From Linnemannia hyalina (taxonomy: Eukaryota > Mortierellomycota > Mortierellomycetes > Mortierellales > Mortierellaceae): 64,000 nt of DNA. The stretch covers positions 1,550,001 through 1,614,000 of the forward strand of contig JAHRHY010000001.1 in the NCBI GenBank assembly GCA_019671135.1. The letters are read 5' to 3'. Made by a program: the position numbers and the translations under genes. The notes beneath the pieces are model-generated. The model was not told where the DNA came from. It searched no databases and saw nothing but the letters and a program-made list of their open reading frames with translations. Positions 1 to 11,893 of this stretch are shown piece by piece (the first letter of the stretch is position 1; each line of letters starts with the position of its first letter).

Positions 1-3000
1 AGACAGGCTGTTTGTTGCGCAAAATAATAAAGGAACAACAACGCCACGGCAGACCGACGTAGCTTAGCCACGGCCTGGCTAAATGACGACAACGACCACA
101 ACGAAGAACACAACAACGACAACCACAACTTGCTCGTTACCAACGACATACGCAACACCACAAAACAGACCATGACCACATCATCCTCTATCGCTCATTC
201 TTAATGCCGACATGGCTCCTTTTACTGTCAATAGTAGGCATTTCTCCTTCTCAATGCTTTTATTTTTCTCTCTCACAAGCTCTTCAGACAATACCTGACC
301 TTTTTCTCTTTGCAAAGTAAAAAAGAGAGCGCGGGGGTGCTACAACAGACTAGCGCAGTGGAAGTCTTCTACGTCTACTAGCACTAGAACCGTGTCCAAA
401 ATGTCATTTCACATAGATTGCACAAGGTTTGATGCCTCAATCCAGCGGCCAATCCAAAAATAACCTAGGACTGGGCCCTTACTTACATTTCTGGAATTCA
501 ATCCATCCACCCACCTATCTATAACAACAACAACAACAACAACTTCTACCACCAAGCCTACAAAACAAAAACACCGCCATCGTCAGTCTGCATATGACGC
601 AGTTCAAATCTCTCTTTCTATTCGCCTTTTGTCATTCTCCATCCTTCCATGGACTAGCCAGGACGAAATGTGAACTGTGGGTCATTCATTCATTCCTCCA
701 TTCCTCCATTCCTCGCCTCACATGCTGACGTGGAAGAACACTTCTCTCGCCGCTCGACACGTCCGAGCTTATTGGTTTGAGACTTTGAGAGTATTTCTGT
801 ACCTGAAATCAGTATCATCAGGAGCCAGTCAAATCGCATCGTGGCATTTCACAAGTGATGGCTTTGCAGCGCCAACCCGCCAACCACAGTGACCACAAAC
901 AACCCTAACCATCGGCATGTATCCTCAGGCCTGTAGTGCTGCTGCTCCTGGAAATACGCAGTCGTCGCGTCCACCTACGATATGCGTTGAAATCGATTTC
1001 ATACCTCCCAACATGTCCCTGGGACCTATTCGGAGTTGGGTGCTGGAGAGGGAAAATAAAAAGAAGTTATTCTGTCGTTACCGTTCTGCCAACAAACGGT
1101 CGTATGTGCCTTGATTTTTGTTTATTTTCTTTCCTTTTTTTTTCCTTTGACCCGCTTGTCATTTAGACGGGGGTGGGGACCCTGGACAAAATCGCTAGAA
1201 GATGACCCGCGGATTTGCAGGACAAAACCCCTGATTTTTTTCTTCTGTGGTTGCATGAATTGTGCAACTTCAAAGGCCAAAGAGGGATGATCACCTTATT
1301 TTTTATTTTATTTTTTTGGTTTTTGGGGGTTTTTTTCCTTAGCATTGTGCACATGTTCAAAGCCTCAAAGGTGAAAAGATGATAAAAAGGCTGGGCGTTG
1401 GATGATGGTAGCCGTTGAGAATAAAAAAGCGAAGGTTATGATCGATTTTCTTCAGTGGACACACACAGCATGACAGTTGGTATAGTAGGATTGTGCCACA
1501 AGAAAAAAAGAAAAAAAGAAAAATAGGTGCATGAGTTTGTGCAGCTTGTGTGCGAAAGATTATGTCCAGCACGACGGAAGGGGTTAGAGAAAAACTAAGG
1601 AAGACGGGAAGAGAGCCAGCAGAACATTGTGTCTGCACTTCTGACAACGTACATACTACTGGGCCTTTTGGAAGAGTCACGACATCTGTAAGAAATGATG
1701 GAAGACACCCCTGCTTACAAACTGCTAGGGGTTGTGAGCGGTAATAGCCACTGAGGACTATCCTGCCGCGTTTCTGACCAGGTGGCGTGTGTCGCCTTAG
1801 AGATGGCCAAAACCGAGTTCGAAAAGTGGTGAATGTGGTAGTATTATAGACCAGGGACGATTGAGGATGAAATGAACCGATGAAAAGGCAGAGGTTGACA
1901 TAGAACCTTCGCCACTGTTACGATATGGACAAAGAAATCCTGCGGCTCTTGCCTCTCTGCGGGATGAGAACTCGGGTTTGGGGACTGGATAGTTATGCGG
2001 AAATAAAATCAACATTCCTTTCGTTGTATTGCTTCTGTACGTAGCTTGGCCATGTATTCATTCAGTGGCATATGCTCAGTTGAATGAAAGTCCCTTGTCG
2101 TCTTTTTTTGTGTATACCTCAGGTGGATAGAGTAGAAGAAAAAAGACGCGATTTTCATGCATCGAAGGCCCAGCTGGCTGAACTAAAAAGAGATCGGCGG
2201 GTCGCGATAGTTGTTTCTCTCACAACTTCTTCCCTTTTGTCCCTTTCCCTGGGCTCTTCTTCCCATTCTTTTATTCTTCCTTTCACAATATCTACCTGTC
2301 CTGCCTTTTGACGAGTGCGCCACTGGTCTACGTTATGAAGGAATGAACTTCCTTCTTCTTTCCACAATGCGGAAGAACCTCTTCTACTCTCTTTCTTTTG
2401 TCCCGAATCATGAACCAGCCGTGGTACACCGCAGATGGTATTGATACTGAGTACTGGGAAACATTTCATATTTTTTGCCATTGCACCAAAGAAAGATAGG
2501 AAGCTCCTTTCACCGGGCGGGATGACCAGGAAGCGCTCGATTATGCTAAAAAGAATAGAAAAAAAGAGAATCATTTTCCGTTGAGAGGCGGTACAACCGC
2601 AACAATGCATGGGTTCACAGGAGGATGTCAGCAAAAGGGTTTGGTTTCCTTTCTTTCTTAACCCCTTTTACTATCGCTCGTGACCAGCCCGCGTCAACAA
2701 GAGGCATGAACAGCCGCAGAAAGAGGGAGAGTGAAGGAGAAAGAGAGGGAGAGACAAGGAGGAAAAATAGGAACACAACAATGGAAAAAGCTGTTTTGAA
2801 TGAGAAGTTGGAGGGATGGGAAGTTGGTGAAGATTTGTTGACAACTCCTTTTTTTTAGTAGTACACAAAAAAAGGTCGTGAAAAGGGTGCAGACGCAGAA
2901 CACTACAACGCAAAACAACACATGGCGTTGCTTGTGTTTGTAAAAGATATGTAATATGGGTACAAGTGAGAAAGGGTGAATGCGATTGATTGAATGCAAG

Positions 3001-3948
3001 CGAGTGTGTGTATGCGCGTGTATTCATGTCAATACGACGCACAATTGTCTTCTTCCCCCTTTCCCTCCGTCCCCTTTCTCCCTCCTCCCTGAACTTCCCT
3101 TCCTCTCCCCTTTCCCCTTCTCGCCCACTGCCTCCTCCTGTTCATTCAAGGCCAAGAGTATTGGTCCAACAATGTCCATGTTTGTTTGTTTTTTGAACAC
3201 AAGACGATCCCTTCGTGCTGGTTGATAAGAAACTGTTGGTATTCAATTGAAAGAAAGTAAGTAAGTTGAAATGAATGGAAGCATTGCATTGCGCTGGGAA
3301 CAACTCAAAGTGGAAACCATCGAGAACAAGCAACAAGAACAAGTACAAGAAAAACAATTCTGCAGCAAACGGTATCGTCGAGGAGACACAAAAACATCAT
3401 CCATCGTGCTTTGCCAGCCAGCTCAGCTATCATGCATACTTCCTCAAAAAAGAAAAGCCAGCGATAGAAACGGATCGTGCCTCGTTCTTCTATTCCCTTT
3501 GTCCACCTTTTTCGCTTCTGTTTCTTTCTTTCTTTCTTCTCGTTCTTCTCGTTTTTCTCGTTCTTCTCTTCCTTTTCTCTCTTCCTTCCTTCTTGCTCCT
3601 CTTCATCTTCTCCCTCCTTCTTCTTCCTTTTCGCATTATTCTCTTCTACCTCTCTTAGCCATCCCATTGATTCACTCGCCACACTACCTCGGTTCCCTCT
3701 CTCACTCTCTCTCACTCTCACTTACCCCCTTCCCCAGAACGTATTCGAACGTCGTTCCCCTTTCATTTCCTGTTCTCACACACAGACATCCCACACCTGC
3801 CCTTATTTTGAAATCTCCCTTTTCCCCACGTCCGCGGACTTATTTTATTCTCCTGCCTCATTCTTTTCTCTTTCATTCCTTTCACAAGGCCATCCCTTCC
3901 CCTCCATTCGCCTCATTCCGTCTCCCCTCTCCCTGACCGCCTTTCGTT
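1..3948. other. Gene-free left flank and CT-rich leader of the Rap/RSR1 gene
   Basis: I see no convincing coding region here. The open frames on both strands are short, of low complexity and without recognisable motifs. An AATAAA at 26-31 could be the poly(A) signal of a plus-strand gene ending left of the window, but that is speculation. A CAA-type microsatellite sits near 523-543. From about 3470 to 3948 the plus strand is strongly pyrimidine-rich (TTTCTTTC, CTCTCT), as are other leaders in this window. It runs directly into the start codon at 3949, so it is probably promoter plus 5' UTR. Confidence 0.6.
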
Positions 3949-5720
3949 ATGCGTGAATACAAGCTGGTTGTTCTTGGTTCCGGAGGTGTCGGCAAATCCG
4001 CATTGGTGAGTCCATCCTTCGTCTTTTCCATTTCTGTATCCCTTACAAGCCATCATTCGCCTTACTGTATACGACTTCAGAAATAGCAGTTATGTTAATG
4101 CGCCAAAACGTATATACATACACCTTCAGGCTTCTTGGCACGGCCATCTGAAACTCCAATTGACTTTAAGTGCTGTCGCCCACCTTCGCGTTCGTTTGTC
4201 ATGGCATCCAAGGAGCGCGATTTTACTGATGCTTTTGAGAAAAAAATACGAGTAAAAAATAATGGATCTAGTGAGAGCAAACTCAACTGTAGATGATTCA
4301 TGCATGCCAGCGCATAGACATTTGAAGGGGAAGGCCACGGTCGGGACAATACTCGAGATGGCCAAAGGAGAAGGGAAAAAGAGACGAGCAAAGAGGTCGA
4401 AAAAAAAGGAAGGGGTGCGCCAAAAAAAAATATGTGAGCATTTGTGCCGATGGGAAGAGGATGAATGAAAGAGGGAAAGAAAGAAAGAAAAGCGTACACA
4501 CAAATGAATACATCACACACATGTCTTAACAAGCAACGAAAGGCGTCCAACCAGGATATGGCAATTAGCGGCAATGATGATGGCGACGGCGACAACAACC
4601 AACGGCGATATTAATGCTGACGACGACAATGATAGCGCTGACACTCAGCGCGAAGTGAGTGACAAGCACCAAGCTGCAATTAAAGCTAACGTCCCAACTT
4701 CTTTCTTGCCCGTCGTCGACTACCCTCCATCGTCTAGACGGTACAATTCGTACAATCCGTGTTTGTGGATCGGTACGATCCGACAATCGAAGATTCTTAT
4801 CGGAAACAGGTCGAGGTCGATGGCCACCAATGCATGCTTGAGATCCTCGACACCGCCGGGACGGAGCAGTTCACAGCTATGCGGGACCTATACATGAAAA
4901 ACGGACAAGGATTTATTCTGGTATTCTCAATTATTGCAGAGGCAACGTTCAGAGAGCTACAAGGTCTTCGCACACAAATCATGGAAGTCAAGGAATCGCG
5001 AGCGGTAAGGGTCTATTTTCCTTTCTTTTTTCACACGAACATGGACATCCACAAACACACAGACACAGAGCAAACTTAAACGCAACACAGCGCAAGCACA
5101 AACAGGTTTTCTCGATGTGCATCCCTTATCGTACGTGGTGGTGCCCAGTGTCCCTTTCTGCATCATCGATTCGTTGAATCCGGGGACGCATACCTTTTTT
5201 TTTATCGGCCACGAAGGAAATGCAGCCGTCCATTGGGCGTTGGATTGTTAGACCTATGTTGTTGCGCATGTAATCGATGGTGCTCATCTTTTGCGTCCGT
5301 AAATCTTTTATTCTCAAAACGACTTACGCCTATCGATCGTCCTGCCCTCTCCTTGTATTCACATACGCCTTTCCCTTGCATGGCCGTTATTGGTAGACGA
5401 ACGCGTTACTAAACGATCGATTCTCTTTTACTCTTATTTTTTCCTGCTCCGATGAACCCAACTTTTTTTTTTTCTACTTTGCCCAGGTGCCCGTGGTCCT
5501 TGTCGGCAACAAATGCGATCTCGTCGAGGACAGGATGGTACCGCGGGATCGTGGCGATGCTCTTTCAACAGAATGGGGCGGAACGCCGTTCTACGAGACT
5601 TCTGCACGAACACGGATAAACGTCGACGAGGTCTTTTACGACCTTGTCCGCCTGATCAACCGACAAACCCCAACTAACACAGAGAGGGGAGCAAGGAGGA
5701 GGCGCTGCAAGCTCCTCTGA
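3949..5720 (+). CDS. RSR1: Rap/RSR1-type Ras-family small GTPase
   Basis: A GTP switch protein of the Ras superfamily. In fungi Rsr1/Bud1 marks sites of polarised growth by recruiting the Cdc24-Cdc42 module at the plasma membrane. Three exons (3949-4005, 4738-5004, 5487-5720) give 185 aa, the usual family length. Visible motifs: P-loop GSGGVGKS (10-17), effector YDPTIEDSY (32-40), DTAGT with Thr61, which marks Rap rather than Ras (Gln61), NKCD (116-119), and a basic tail ending in CKLL, a CAAX box whose final Leu predicts geranylgeranylation. The G5 motif reads SAR instead of SAK. The first ATG follows a pyrimidine-rich leader and opens with [10 protein letters not shown], the family N-terminus. 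The two introns, 732 and 482 nt, are much longer than most others here. I am sure of the Rap class; the RSR1 name assumes orthology. Confidence 0.93.
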
Positions 5721-6091
5721 AGGGAAAATTGTTCCACGGCGGTTTCGAAATAGCATATATCGTTTTGTTCCTCTCGTTTTCTCTTCCTCTCTGTCACCAT
5801 TGTACATTTTCCACCATTGAACTGCACTCATACTTCACACAACCCCATCTCGTTTACTGCATACTTTGACAAGGTCATAACCCTAAACCTTCCCTTGCAA
5901 CCCGCGACTTAAAAAAGTAAAAAAAAAGGAAAAAAACATGAGAATAAAGCGATCCAAAAAGAACAAAAAACAAGAACAATTGACAAATGCTTTAATGATC
6001 TACAATGAATCCACGTTCGGCTCTAACTCGTCTTCCTTGTCAGCACGTTGGCACATCTATCAGTTATGAAGAATAATAAGATTCGCATATG
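5721..6091. other. Convergent 3' intergenic region
   Basis: This 371-bp spacer lies between the stop codons of the plus-strand GTPase and the minus-strand PIG-A gene. It contains A-rich runs and an AATAAA at 5943-5948. I see no coding sequence. Confidence 0.6.
5943..5948 (+). terminator. Poly(A) signal of the Rap/RSR1 gene
   Basis: AATAAA lies 223 bp after the stop at 5720, inside an A-rich stretch, in the position of a cleavage and polyadenylation signal. Confidence 0.45.
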
Positions 6092-8100
6092 TTAACTCTC
6101 GACTCTTCTAATCTCTGTGTAGAACCACTGCTTGTCAGTATAGCTCAACCGTACCTTTTTGAATTTTTTGTAGGGGAACTTTGGAGCGGGCTCGATTTCG
6201 TCGCGTGGGAGGACCCATTCGAGGTACACCCAGAGCAGATAGTCCAGAGCGATCATGATGCAAAACAGTTTGCCGACAAAGACGCCACATCCATAATAGC
6301 TAAAGACAGGATGCCGCGAGAAAATGGGTTGATGAGTACATGAGGTTGATGAGAGACCTTTCATGGGAACAGCTGTAGCATGCAAAAAAAAATGTCCTCC
6401 TTTTGTATGTGTACCTGCGAAGTCTTTCGATGAGAGGAGGATCGCGAGTCTGTGAGATCGCATCATAGACCTTCTCTGTCCTCTCTGCAACATTGACCCA
6501 ACTATACATCTCCTTGAGCTCGTCGTTGAATTTCGCAGGCTGAACCTCCTTTCTCTGGATCATTTCAATCGATCGGTCTAGTGCCTGGACCAAGTCTGAA
6601 TGATACGAAAGGGACAAGAGATAATTAGGATTAGTCCCATCTGGCCATTCTCTGTGTAACGACTAGTCGTTTAATTCATTATGCCTTTCCCCCTTTCTCC
6701 TCGTTCACGAGGAAAACGCAAAAAAGAAAGCACGTACCATCCTCCTCGGGTTTCGAGAAAATGATCATATGCCGGGGTAGTACTTCGGGAACACCACCAA
6801 CTTTTGTACTAACGACCAAGAGTCCTGCACAGGCTGCCTCCACAATTCCGATACAAAAGGCTTCTGTCAAACTGGTGTTGAGGAAGATTTGTCCACGAAC
6901 TAATGTCTATAAAGTAAGGAAAGCAAAAGGGGTGAGTTGAATACCACGAGTTTTGTCCGCATGTTGAGCGACATTGGTCCAGAGAATCAAAAGACATACA
7001 TTTCTGACTTGATGGGCCTTGATAGAACCAAGGAACTCAACTCGGTCGTGTAGTAGGTGCTTCTCCCGCATCTGTTCTAGATCGATTCTCTTGGGGCCGT
7101 CTCCTCCAATGACAAATCGTACTTTGGAGTACTTTCGGCAGATTCGAGGGATCACAGCGACGAGAAGGTCCATTCCTTTGCGGTATGTCTGACGCGAGAT
7201 AACAACGATGGTTGCTGAAATAAAGATATTTGCGGTAAGTTAGTACGACAGTCATTGTTGCGCAATTTACGATATTGCAGTTTTAGTTACGGCGATAAAC
7301 AAAGGTACTTACTGACGTTGGGATCCTGCATACTGGGGTCAGGTTTGAAGCTCGATGCAATTACAGCGTTGGGGATGACAGAGACATTTTGGGGTGTCAA
7401 AGCTGCTCGAAGGACGGTATTCTCTTTACTATTAAATACGGAAGAAAGCCATGTTAGTGCATGTTCTTCACATCCTCCGGGTCTTTACACAACCATGCCT
7501 CAAGATCCAGTCTTCAAGTTACCTTGTATGAGAGACGCAAATGACGTGGTCGATATCCGAGAGGGTGAACTTGAGGAACTTGTTCATGATGATACTGCTG
7601 GGATCAGAGAATCCAAAGAGCGAATGGTCTGTGAAGCAGGTTTTGAGACCCATGGTGCGTGCGTGGATGATGGCCTCGTGGCACATGGAGGAGAAAGCTT
7701 GGTGTCCATGAACGATCGATATCCGCTCCCGCAAGACTATTGCCCTGAAGACAGGAAAGAATCCGTAGAGTGTTGGAGGGGAAGCGTTCTGGAAGACAAC
7801 CGGCATAGGGACATGGTAGACTTTGAGCCCGTTGGTCAGACACCGGATCCCGCTCCTGCCGCCATAGGCGTGTGTGATGATGACGACTTTGTGTCCTCGC
7901 TGTATCAGACGCTGCGAGATATGATAGAGATGTGATTCGACTCCTCCTGCATTCGGATAAAAAAAATCCGACACCATGCTATCAGAGACCAAATGACATC
8001 AAAGGGTCAATATTACCGCTTAAAAATATCTGTGTCGTGTTAAACACCATTTTATTATTGTTGCTGCAAACATTCTTTCCTACCAAATGTTGTAAGGCAT
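6092..8100 (-). CDS. GPI3: PIG-A/GPI3, phosphatidylinositol N-acetylglucosaminyltransferase catalytic subunit
   Basis: Catalytic subunit of the ER complex that transfers GlcNAc from UDP-GlcNAc to phosphatidylinositol, the first step of GPI-anchor synthesis. Seven exons on the minus strand (8100-8084, 7978-7523, 7428-7313, 7214-7000, 6906-6738, 6595-6415, 6299-6092) join in frame to 453 aa. The first exon is only 17 nt and codes for MPYNI plus two bases. This restores the N-terminal strand before MVSDFFYPN, matching the yeast and human start. The GT4 retaining motif EX7E is at Glu283/Glu291 (EAFCIGIVE). IGGDGPKR and [11 protein letters not shown] are family signatures. A hydrophobic helix near the C-terminus (about [15 protein letters not shown]) is the ER anchor, followed by [16 protein letters not shown] as in yeast. 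The last 20 or so residues are less certain because GTACGG near 6150 could start a further intron. It shares a 291-bp divergent promoter with SYF1. Confidence 0.95.
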
Positions 8101-8391
8101 CCTGTGCTACTGCTCTAATTGGTATCCGTCAGTTCGCGATGATGAGCGTTGTCGTTGTTCCTGCGATTCCGTTGTTCCTGGTCGTTGAAGATGTCGTTGA
8201 ACGGAACATCGCCCAAAGGCGGCTCTTCAACTGAGTAGTAGTGCTGGTTCGCTGATTTAAGGGGTCTTTATGGCTTGACTGTCTGGACGATGGAGGCTTA
8301 GACTGAGAGTGCAGGCGAGGAAGATCAGGACTTTGGCGCATTCATTTCTTCCTCCAAACCTCACTCGAACACACAGGAGCGCGTAGACATC
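8101..8391. promoter_or_regulatory. Bidirectional promoter region PIG-A/SYF1
   Basis: The 291 bp between the start codons of divergent PIG-A (ATG at 8100, minus) and SYF1 (ATG at 8392, plus) must hold the promoters and 5' UTRs of both genes. I saw no clear TATA box. Confidence 0.5.
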
Positions 8392-11300
8392 ATGCCAGGA
8401 GAGAAGAAAGCCACCGCCAAACCAACAAAGTCTGCCGCACCACAGGCCATGGAGGTTGTCCTGGAGGATTCCATCAACATTGTAAGTACGACCAAGCTGA
8501 CTGTGTTTTCTGGAGATGATTGTGGTCTTGTCGTTCGCGGACATCCTACGTAACAGCGAAGGGGAAAAAAAAGTGACGGAACTAACGCCACCTTCCTATT
8601 TGTCAATACTGATAGTCGGACAAAGATGTGGCGTTCGAAGAGGATCTTCTTAGAAACCCTTACTCCCTTCGCCATTGGCAGCGATATCTGGAGCATCATG
8701 CGAAGTCGCCCATTGCACAACAGTTCGTCGTCTACGAGAGAGCGGTCAAGGAACTGCCGGGATCATACAAACTCTGGAAGGCATATCTGGATCAGAGGAA
8801 ACAGCACCTCACCAAGCGCAACTTGCCCTATGTAAAGGCTCAGAGTGAATGGGAGAGCGTGGATGATTGTTATGAGCGTGCCTTGGTGCTCCTCCACAAG
8901 GTACATTATCGACGATAGCCTTCCGAGTTCATTACTACTTGTTGACGTTATTGAAAGAATGCTGACATTGGTTCACACCACTTCACACCACATTGACATG
9001 GAAATGAGTAGATGCCAAGGATCTGGATCGACTATCTTCAGCACCTCATCGCAACACCCAGGATCACAAAGACCAGGAGGGTATTCGACAAGGCACTGAG
9101 GGCTCTTCCCATTACTCAACACATTCGCATTTGGCACCTGTATTTGGCTTGGGCCAAGAAGGTTGGTGGAGAGACAGCACTCAAAGTCTACAAGCGCTAC
9201 TTGAAGGTAAGAACGCCACTATGAAAAAAAACAATATCCGCTGTGCCTTTTGTTTTTTGTCCTAACAATTTCGATCTTTTCACTACCGAATTGAATTTAT
9301 TCCTGATCGCACATAGTTGGAGCCAAATCACGGAGAGGACTATGTCGACTTGTTGGTGTTAATGGAGCGTTACGACGAGGCTGCCTCTCGGCTTTGCAAG
9401 ATGATCAACAACGAAAAGTTCCAGTCCATGCACGGCAAATCACACTACCAGCTTTGGCGTCAGCTGTGCGACATCATTTGCTCTCACCCTAAGGATGTCA
9501 AGTCAATCCCCATCGAGAACATTATTCGTAGCGGCATCAGGAGGTTCACGGATCAAACAGGACGTCTCTGGAACGATCTCGCAAAGTATTGGATTTTGCT
9601 AAACCATTTTGAGAAGGCTCGGGATGTGTACGAGGAGGCGATTACATCTGTCATGACTGTTCGCGATTTCACCCAGGTTTTTGACACCTATGCCGAGTTT
9701 GAGGAGTCTGTGATCAGTGCCAAGATGGAGGCTGCCGAGGCTGCCGAGGCCGAGGGTGAGGCAGGAGTGGATCAGATGGAGCTGGACATGCGTTTGATGA
9801 GACTGGAGCGTTTGATGGAGCGTCGTCCCTTCTTGGTCAACGAAGTCTTGTTGAGACAGAACCCCAACAGCGTTCATGAGTGGCAGAAGCGGGTTGAGCT
9901 CTGGGGCGATAACGCACAGAAAGTGGTTGATACCTACACACAGGCTGTGACGACGATTCACCCAAAGAAGGCAGATGGAAAGTTCAACGGACTTTGGATC
10001 AAGTTTGCCAAGTTTTACGAGGATGGCAACGACTTGATCTCGGCTAGGACTATCTTTGAGAAGGCGACCAAGGTCAACTACAAGACTGTCAATGACCTGG
10101 CTGATGTCTGGTGCGAGTATGCAGAGATGGAGGTCCGCCACGAGTAAGTTTTCTTCTCCAAATAATTCTCGAATTGTTACCGCACCGATGATGGCCCTGG
10201 AAACTGACGCCGACTTTTTCTATTTTGATTTATTTGTTTTCAGGAACTACGATGCGGCACTTCAGGTCATGGGGCGTGCTACGATACCTTCCAAGCAAAA
10301 GAACATTGCATTTCACGACGAGGTATGTCTTGTGACAAGAGCCCTTCAATCAGCAACTGTTCTCATTCTCATGGACGGTCCTTGACTAACAGTGTGCCTC
10401 CCTATCACCAAACCATAGACGCTGCCTGTTCAAGTTCGTGTTTACAAGTCGTTGCGCTTGTGGTCGTTCTATGTCGATTTGGAGGAGTCGGTTGGAACAG
10501 TGGAGTCGACAAAGGCTGTGTACGACAAGATTCTGGAAATCAAGATCGCCAACCCTCAGATCATTGTCAACTATGCCAACTTTTTGGAGGAGAACAAGTT
10601 CTTCGAGGACAGTTACAAGGTGTACGAGCGTGGTATCGACCTTTTTGGCTACCCTATTGCCTTTGAGCTCTGGAATATTTATCTTTTGAAGTTTATCGAG
10701 CGCTATGTAAGTTTTCATGTTACTCCTTCCTCTTGCAACGTGAAGTGTTTATGTCGCTTCATTTCTAGGAGGAAAGCTAACAGTCTGCCTTTTTCCCGAT
10801 GGCGATGATCATAGGGTGGAACGAAACTCGAGCGTACTAGAGATCTCTTTGAGCAGGCTATTGAGAAGGTGCCAGCCAAACACGCCAAGCCTCTTTACCT
10901 TATGTACGGAAACTTGGAGGAGACTCATGGTTTGGCGCGTCACGCTATGAGTATCTACGACAGAGCGACCAAGGTGGTTGCACCGGAGGACCGCGCCGAC
11001 ATGTACCACTTCTACATTGCTAAGGCGGCAACCATGTTTGGTGTCACGTCAACTCGCGAGATCTACGAGCGCGCTATCGAGGTTCTTCAGGACAAGGATG
11101 CACGTATCATGTGCTTGCGTTATGCAGACATGGAGCGCAAGCTGGGCGAAGTCGATCGTGCCAGAGGCATCTATGCTCACGGCAGTCAATTCTGCGACCC
11201 CAGGGTAAGCGTTCTGCTGTTACACGTTACTCATGCTGTTCTCGCGGCGTTGTTTTTTTCCCGTTATTAATACCTCATACATTTGACTGTTTTGAAATGA

Positions 11301-11782
11301 TTGCAGATCGCGCAAGATTACTGGCAGACATGGCACGATTTCGAGGTGCAGCATGGAAACGAGGATACTTTCAAGGAGATGCTCCGTATCAAACGGAGTG
11401 TCCAAGTCAAGTTCAACACCGATGTCAGCTACATTACTGCCCAGATGCTTCAGACCCAGGAGAAGAGCAAGGCTGCTGGCGGCGATGCTATGCAGACCTT
11501 GGATCGCATGACTATTGGCGGACCTGGAGAGATGGCCTTTGTCAAGTATGTTTTCTTTTCTAAACCGATGCGTGGTTCTATGATTTGAAGTGTGTGCTGT
11601 TATTTTGTTTTGGAATGCTTAGGCGGTGACTAACAATCTCTACTCTTTTTTCGTTTCTCTTTCATAGATCGTCTGCTCATTCTGTTAAACAGACTCACGG
11701 AGAGGCTGAGGAAGAACCTGCAGCTCCTGTTGCAGTAACGAACCCTGACGAGATTGCCATTGACGACGATGAAGATATTTAG
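8392..11782 (+). CDS. SYF1: Pre-mRNA splicing factor SYF1 (XAB2 homologue)
   Basis: A scaffold of the Prp19/NineTeen complex that joins the spliceosome at activation and supports both steps of splicing; the human homologue XAB2 also acts in transcription-coupled repair. Nine exons (8392-8481, 8616-8900, 9012-9206, 9317-10143, 10244-10322, 10419-10706, 10815-11204, 11307-11545, 11668-11782) join in frame to 835 aa, the family length. Almost the whole protein is a chain of HAT half-TPR repeats, seen as recurring W-x-x-Y, Y-E-R-A and A-R-x-I/V-F/Y-E patterns ([20 protein letters not shown]). It opens with the conserved block around [16 protein letters not shown] and ends in an acidic tail finishing DDDEDI. 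The ATG at 8392 starts a 30-codon leader exon just ahead of the first HAT repeat. Its 3' end is 111 bp from the convergent URB1 stop. Confidence 0.96.
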
Positions 11783-11893
11783 GAACACCGAGACCACAAG
11801 CAACGAATAATTACAACCAACGATGACCATGACATGGAATGCAAAAAATGTGTCTATGTATTACGAAATGATCATGCTAAAATGGAAAGAGTT

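Noticed and set aside
3305..3721. Lys/Glu-rich frame on the minus strand before the Rap gene
   Set aside because: It is the reverse reading of the CT-rich leader; similar purine-rich frames appear opposite every such leader in the window.
4572..4645. Possible C/D snoRNA in intron 1 of the Rap/RSR1 gene (ATGATGA near 4574 and CTGA near 4640)
   Set aside because: The spacing between the internal boxes is too short, there is no terminal stem, and the region is simply rich in GA and GAC repeats.
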